In this document: positions 6,255-8,847 of the stretch, piece after piece
Layout: every line of letters starts with the position of its first letter
Position numbering within the stretch: position 1 is the stretch's first letter
Source of the DNA: Chloroflexota bacterium
GTDB taxonomy: Bacteria > Chloroflexota > Chloroflexia > Thermomicrobiales > UBA6265
Length of the DNA: 8,847 nucleotides
Direction of reading: 5' to 3'
NCBI GenBank assembly: GCA_023415845.1
Contig: JAEZJB010000221.1
Span: forward strand, 1-8,847
Notes under the pieces: generated by a model
Databases searched by the model: none
The model's input: the letters and a program-made list of their open reading frames with translations, nothing else
What the model was told of the DNA's origin: nothing
Made by a program: the position numbers and the translations under genes

Positions 6255-6290
6255 GCCGGCTGTGACCGGCGATCCTCCAGCACGTAGAAT
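6255..6290 (+). promoter_or_regulatory. Candidate promoter and overlapping dyad upstream of allantoinase
   Basis: A sigma-70-like pair: GTGACC (6262-6267, 4 of 6 to TTGACA), 17-base spacer, TAGAAT (6285-6290, 5 of 6 to TATAAT), 45 bases before the allB start. The inverted repeat GCCGG (6255-6259) / CCGGC (6266-6270) with a 6-base centre covers the -35, where a repressor or activator of purine use could act. This is based on inspection only; GC-rich genomes throw up such matches by chance. Confidence 0.35.
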
Positions 6291-6334
6291 GGCGTGGCAG
6301 GATTGCAGACAGGCAGAAGGGGGTTCGCAGCGCG

Positions 6335-7690
6335 ATGTCGGTGTTCGACCTGATCGTCCGCAATGGTGAGGTCGTCCAGGAGTCTGGTCGTGCCCGCATG
6401 GACATCGGCGTGGCAGATGGTCGAATCGTGGCGCTCGAGCCCGAGTTGGGTCAGAGTGCCAGCACGGAGATTGATGCGATCGGCCGCGTTGTCCTTCCCG
6501 GCGCCATCGATCCTCACGTCCATTTCAACGAGCCCGGTCGCACGAACTGGGAAGGTTGGGCATCGGGAAGCGCTGCGCTCGTCGCCGGTGGCGTCACGAC
6601 CTGCATCGAGATGCCGCTCAACGCTCATCCACCAACCACAACTCGCTTCGCATTCGAAGCCAAGCTCGCGGCCGCCACTGCTTCTTCATGTGCGGATTTC
6701 GCCTTGTGGGGTGGACTGACGCCCGATAGCCTCGACCATCTCGAAGACCTGGCCGAAGCCGGGGCCATTGGGTTCAAGGCGTTCATGTCGGCCACTGGTA
6801 CGGACGATTTTCACCGAGCCGACGATGACACGCTGTTTCAGGGAATGGAGACCGTCGCGCGCCTCGGCCTGCCCGTGGCCGTGCATGCCGAGAACGATTC
6901 GATCACGGCAGGACGTGCTCGCCGCTCCGTCGCGGCAGGGCGCACCACAATGCGGGATTACCTCGCCAGCCGCCCGGTCGTGGCCGAGCTGGAGGCGATC
7001 CAGCGAGCGATCACCCTGGCCGAGGCAGCAGGGTGTGCCCTGCATGTAGTTCATGTCTCCACCGGGGCAGGCGTCGCGCTGGTGGCTGCGGCCCGCAGAC
7101 GAGGAGTTGACGTAACCTGCGAAACCTGTCCTCACTACCTTCTCTTCACCGCCGAGGACGCCGAGCGCATCGGTGCCCTGGCCAAGTGCGCGCCACCCCT
7201 GCGAGATGGGGCCAGTAAACAGGCACTTTGGGAGGCGGTAGAGCGCGGTGAAGTCGATCTGATTGCCTCCGATCATTCCCCGGTTCCGCCGGAAATGAAG
7301 CAGTCCTCCGATGGCTTCGCCAACTGGGGTGGCATTTCGGGGTGCCAGCATTTGGCTCCCGTCTTTCTCACGGCGGCCTCCCAGCGCACGATAGACCTCT
7401 CCAGGGCCGTCCGGCTCCTGGCCGGTGGCGCGGCGCAGCGATTTCGGTTGTCCACCAAGGGATCGATTCGGATTGGCGCCGATGCCGATCTCGTAATCTG
7501 GAATCGCAGTGAACCCGGACCACTCCAGCCCATTCGATATCGCCATCCCCGCTCGGCCTGGGACGATACGTCCGTTACCTGGCGGCCTGCTCAGACGCTT
7601 CTCCGCGGCACCGTGGTCTATGGCCAGAACGCGGGTGTGTCACCTGGCGGCGGGTTCCTGCCCGGTCCCATCTATCAGGGGAGGGAGTAG
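6335..7690 (+). CDS. allB: Allantoinase (amidohydrolase superfamily)
   Basis: A 451-residue cyclic amidohydrolase that opens the hydantoin ring of allantoin to allantoate in purine breakdown. Two-metal-site residues are all present: H61 and H63 in DPHVHFNEPGRTNWEGW, carboxylatable lysine K148 in IGFKAFMS, H184 in VAVHAEN, H240 in LHVVHVS, and D313 in ASDHSPVPPEMK. The EPGRTxWEG stretch, SRPVVAELEAIQRA (212-225), VTCETCPHYL (260-269), ALAKCAPPLRD (281-291) and WGGISG (331-336) match E. coli AllB nearly residue for residue and separate it from dihydroorotase and dihydropyrimidinase. The length is the family norm (about 450). ATG 6335 has a G-rich site (AAGGGGG, 6317-6323) 11 bases upstream. The stop codon is 2 bases before the next start, so translation of the two genes is probably coupled. 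The gene set supports use of purines as a nitrogen source. Confidence 0.93.
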   Translation: MSVFDLIVRNGEVVQESGRARMDIGVADGRIVALEPELGQSASTEIDAIGRVVLPGAIDPHVHFNEPGRTNWEGWASGSAALVAGGVTTCIEMPLNAHPPTTTRFAFEAKLAAATASSCADFALWGGLTPDSLDHLEDLAEAGAIGFKAFMSATGTDDFHRADDDTLFQGMETVARLGLPVAVHAENDSITAGRARRSVAAGRTTMRDYLASRPVVAELEAIQRAITLAEAAGCALHVVHVSTGAGVALVAAARRRGVDVTCETCPHYLLFTAEDAERIGALAKCAPPLRDGASKQALWEAVERGEVDLIASDHSPVPPEMKQSSDGFANWGGISGCQHLAPVFLTAASQRTIDLSRAVRLLAGGAAQRFRLSTKGSIRIGADADLVIWNRSEPGPLQPIRYRHPRSAWDDTSVTWRPAQTLLRGTVVYGQNAGVSPGGGFLPGPIYQGRE

Positions 7691-7692
7691 TC

Positions 7693-8847
7693 ATGTCGGG
7701 AACATGGGAGCGAGTGATTCAGCCGTCAAGCCTTGACGAAGCGCTCCGCCTCCGCGCCGAACTTGCTGATACCGCGCGAGTAGTCGCTGGTGGTACCGAT
7801 GTGGTGGTCGAACTCGCTCGCGGGGTGAAACCGACGTCCACCCTGCTCGATCTCAGTCATGTGGCTGACCTGCGTGGCATCACTGACCGGGGCGATACGA
7901 TCGTGCTCGGTGCGCTGGCGACCCATAACGATGTGCTCGCCTCCGCCGTCTGTCGCGATCACGCCTTGCCTCTTGCCCAGGCCTGCCTCGAGATCGGCGC
8001 TCCCCAGCTTCGCAGTCGCGCCACCGTAGCCGGCAACATCATGACTGCCAGTCCGGCCAACGATACGATCTCTGCGCTCGCCGCCCTCGGTGCGATCATC
8101 GAAGTCGCGTCTCGGCAATCCACCAGGCTGATCCCGATTGACGAGTTCCATCCGGGGTTTCGGCAGACCGTGCTGGCACCCGGTGAGCTTGTCACCGCGA
8201 TTCATGTGCCGAAGCTGATCGGCGGCTGGCGAGGTGTCTTTTCCAAGGTCGGTCTCCGCCAGGCCCAGGCAATTTCCGTGGTGCATGTGGCGATCGCCCT
8301 CGAGATGGAGAACGGGGTGGTCGCGACTGCCCGGGTTGCCTACGGCTGTCTCGCGCCGACGGTCGTGCGTGGCTCCGCAACCGAACACGCTCTGGTTGGC
8401 CACGCCCTCACGCCCGAGGTCATCGCTCGTGCCGCCGAGCAGGCGCACCTGGATGTCGCCCCAATCGACGATGTTCGCGGCACTGCCCGCTATCGGCTCG
8501 CGGTGCAAAAGCGCGTGGTGCAGGACGCCTTGCACCGCCTGGCTGCTGGAGAGGAGCGCGACGGCTTCCCGGAAGCACCGATTTTGCTCGAAACCGACAC
8601 GACATATCCCATTAGCTCTTTGCCAGACGAAATTGCCCGAATCGCGGTCGAAGTGAATGGTGATCCTCTGGAACTACCTGCCGCCGCACTCCAGATGACG
8701 CTCCTCGATGCCCTCCGCGACATTGGCCTGACGGGTGCGAAGGAAGGTTGCGCCGAGGGCGAATGTGGGGCCTGCACCGTCTGGGTCGACGGTCGGGCCG
8801 TGATGGCCTGCCTCGTGCCGGCCGCCCAGGTGCACGGGTCGAGGATC
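7693..8847 (+). CDS. Xanthine dehydrogenase-type FAD plus [2Fe-2S] fusion protein, cut by the right edge
   Basis: One open frame of 385 codons, without a stop, runs to the end of the window. The N-terminal part is a molybdenum-hydroxylase FAD subunit: AGGTD (32-36) is the first FAD pyrophosphate motif, and GAPQLRSRATVAGNI (102-116) with SPANDTISAL is the second. About 170-285 is the FAD-subunit C-terminal domain (FSKVGLRQAQAISVVHVAIAL; TARYRLAVQKRVV). After a linker (about 286-315) a plant-ferredoxin-like domain starts (IAVEVNGDPLEL) with C353-x4-C358-x2-C361-x11-C373 holding a [2Fe-2S] cluster. The second, helical [2Fe-2S] domain and the molybdopterin subunit would lie beyond the edge. Classical XdhA fusions have the iron-sulfur domain before the FAD domain; here it follows. 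The start is ATG 7693 with a GGGGAGGGAG-type site (7678-7687), coupled to allB. Partner and context suggest xanthine or hypoxanthine oxidation, but CO- or aldehyde-oxidising relatives share these domains. Confidence 0.9.
   Translation, partial: MSGTWERVIQPSSLDEALRLRAELADTARVVAGGTDVVVELARGVKPTSTLLDLSHVADLRGITDRGDTIVLGALATHNDVLASAVCRDHALPLAQACLEIGAPQLRSRATVAGNIMTASPANDTISALAALGAIIEVASRQSTRLIPIDEFHPGFRQTVLAPGELVTAIHVPKLIGGWRGVFSKVGLRQAQAISVVHVAIALEMENGVVATARVAYGCLAPTVVRGSATEHALVGHALTPEVIARAAEQAHLDVAPIDDVRGTARYRLAVQKRVVQDALHRLAAGEERDGFPEAPILLETDTTYPISSLPDEIARIAVEVNGDPLELPAAALQMTLLDALRDIGLTGAKEGCAEGECGACTVWVDGRAVMACLVPAAQVHGSRI

Noticed and set aside
6686..7546. 286-codon minus-strand frame
   Set aside because: It is antisense to allantoinase, all of whose metal ligands are intact.
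7726..8535. 269-codon minus-strand frame
   Set aside because: It is antisense to the FAD/[2Fe-2S] fusion gene and has no recognisable features.

Overview
The window is GC-rich bacterial DNA (roughly 60-65% G+C by eye) with tightly packed genes. Every gap between genes is under 200 bases, and no rRNA, tRNA, CRISPR array or insertion sequence is visible. The GC-rich coding style, the Tat-type export signal with an Ala/Ser/Pro-rich linker, and the mix of families would suit an environmental Chloroflexota of the Thermomicrobia type or a similar GC-rich soil or thermal bacterium. That placement is inference only; nothing here is a phylogenetic marker.

Layout from left to right: (1) the first 32 codons of a SulP-family anion transporter, minus strand, running off the left edge; (2) an endonuclease III-like DNA glycosylase, minus strand; (3) divergent from it, an AadA/ANT(3'')-like nucleotidyltransferase, then an exported class C beta-lactamase/esterase-like serine hydrolase, both plus strand; (4) a convergent minus-strand group made of a class A beta-lactamase-like serine hydrolase without a signal peptide, an SMP-30/gluconolactonase-like protein and an isochorismatase-type cysteine amidohydrolase; (5) divergent from that group, allantoinase (allB), followed after 2 bases by a xanthine dehydrogenase-type protein carrying the FAD domain first and the [2Fe-2S] domain second, cut by the right edge.

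Two themes stand out. The right end looks like purine degradation: a molybdenum hydroxylase (hypoxanthine/xanthine to urate) next to allantoinase (allantoin to allantoate). The three-hydrolase group shares its 188-base divergent control region and might be a second catabolic branch for amide, lactone or ureide compounds. The middle holds three genes related to antibiotic-modifying enzymes (one aminoglycoside-nucleotidyltransferase-like, two unrelated penicillin-recognising serine hydrolases), although such folds also have non-resistance roles. Of the odd points, the most solid is the FAD-then-[2Fe-2S] domain order in one reading frame. Others are a 12-base perfect palindrome between the divergent glycosylase and nucleotidyltransferase genes, a perfect 10-bp stem-loop inside the hydrolase group, and a possible 46-codon ORF overlapping the class A-like gene by GTGA.
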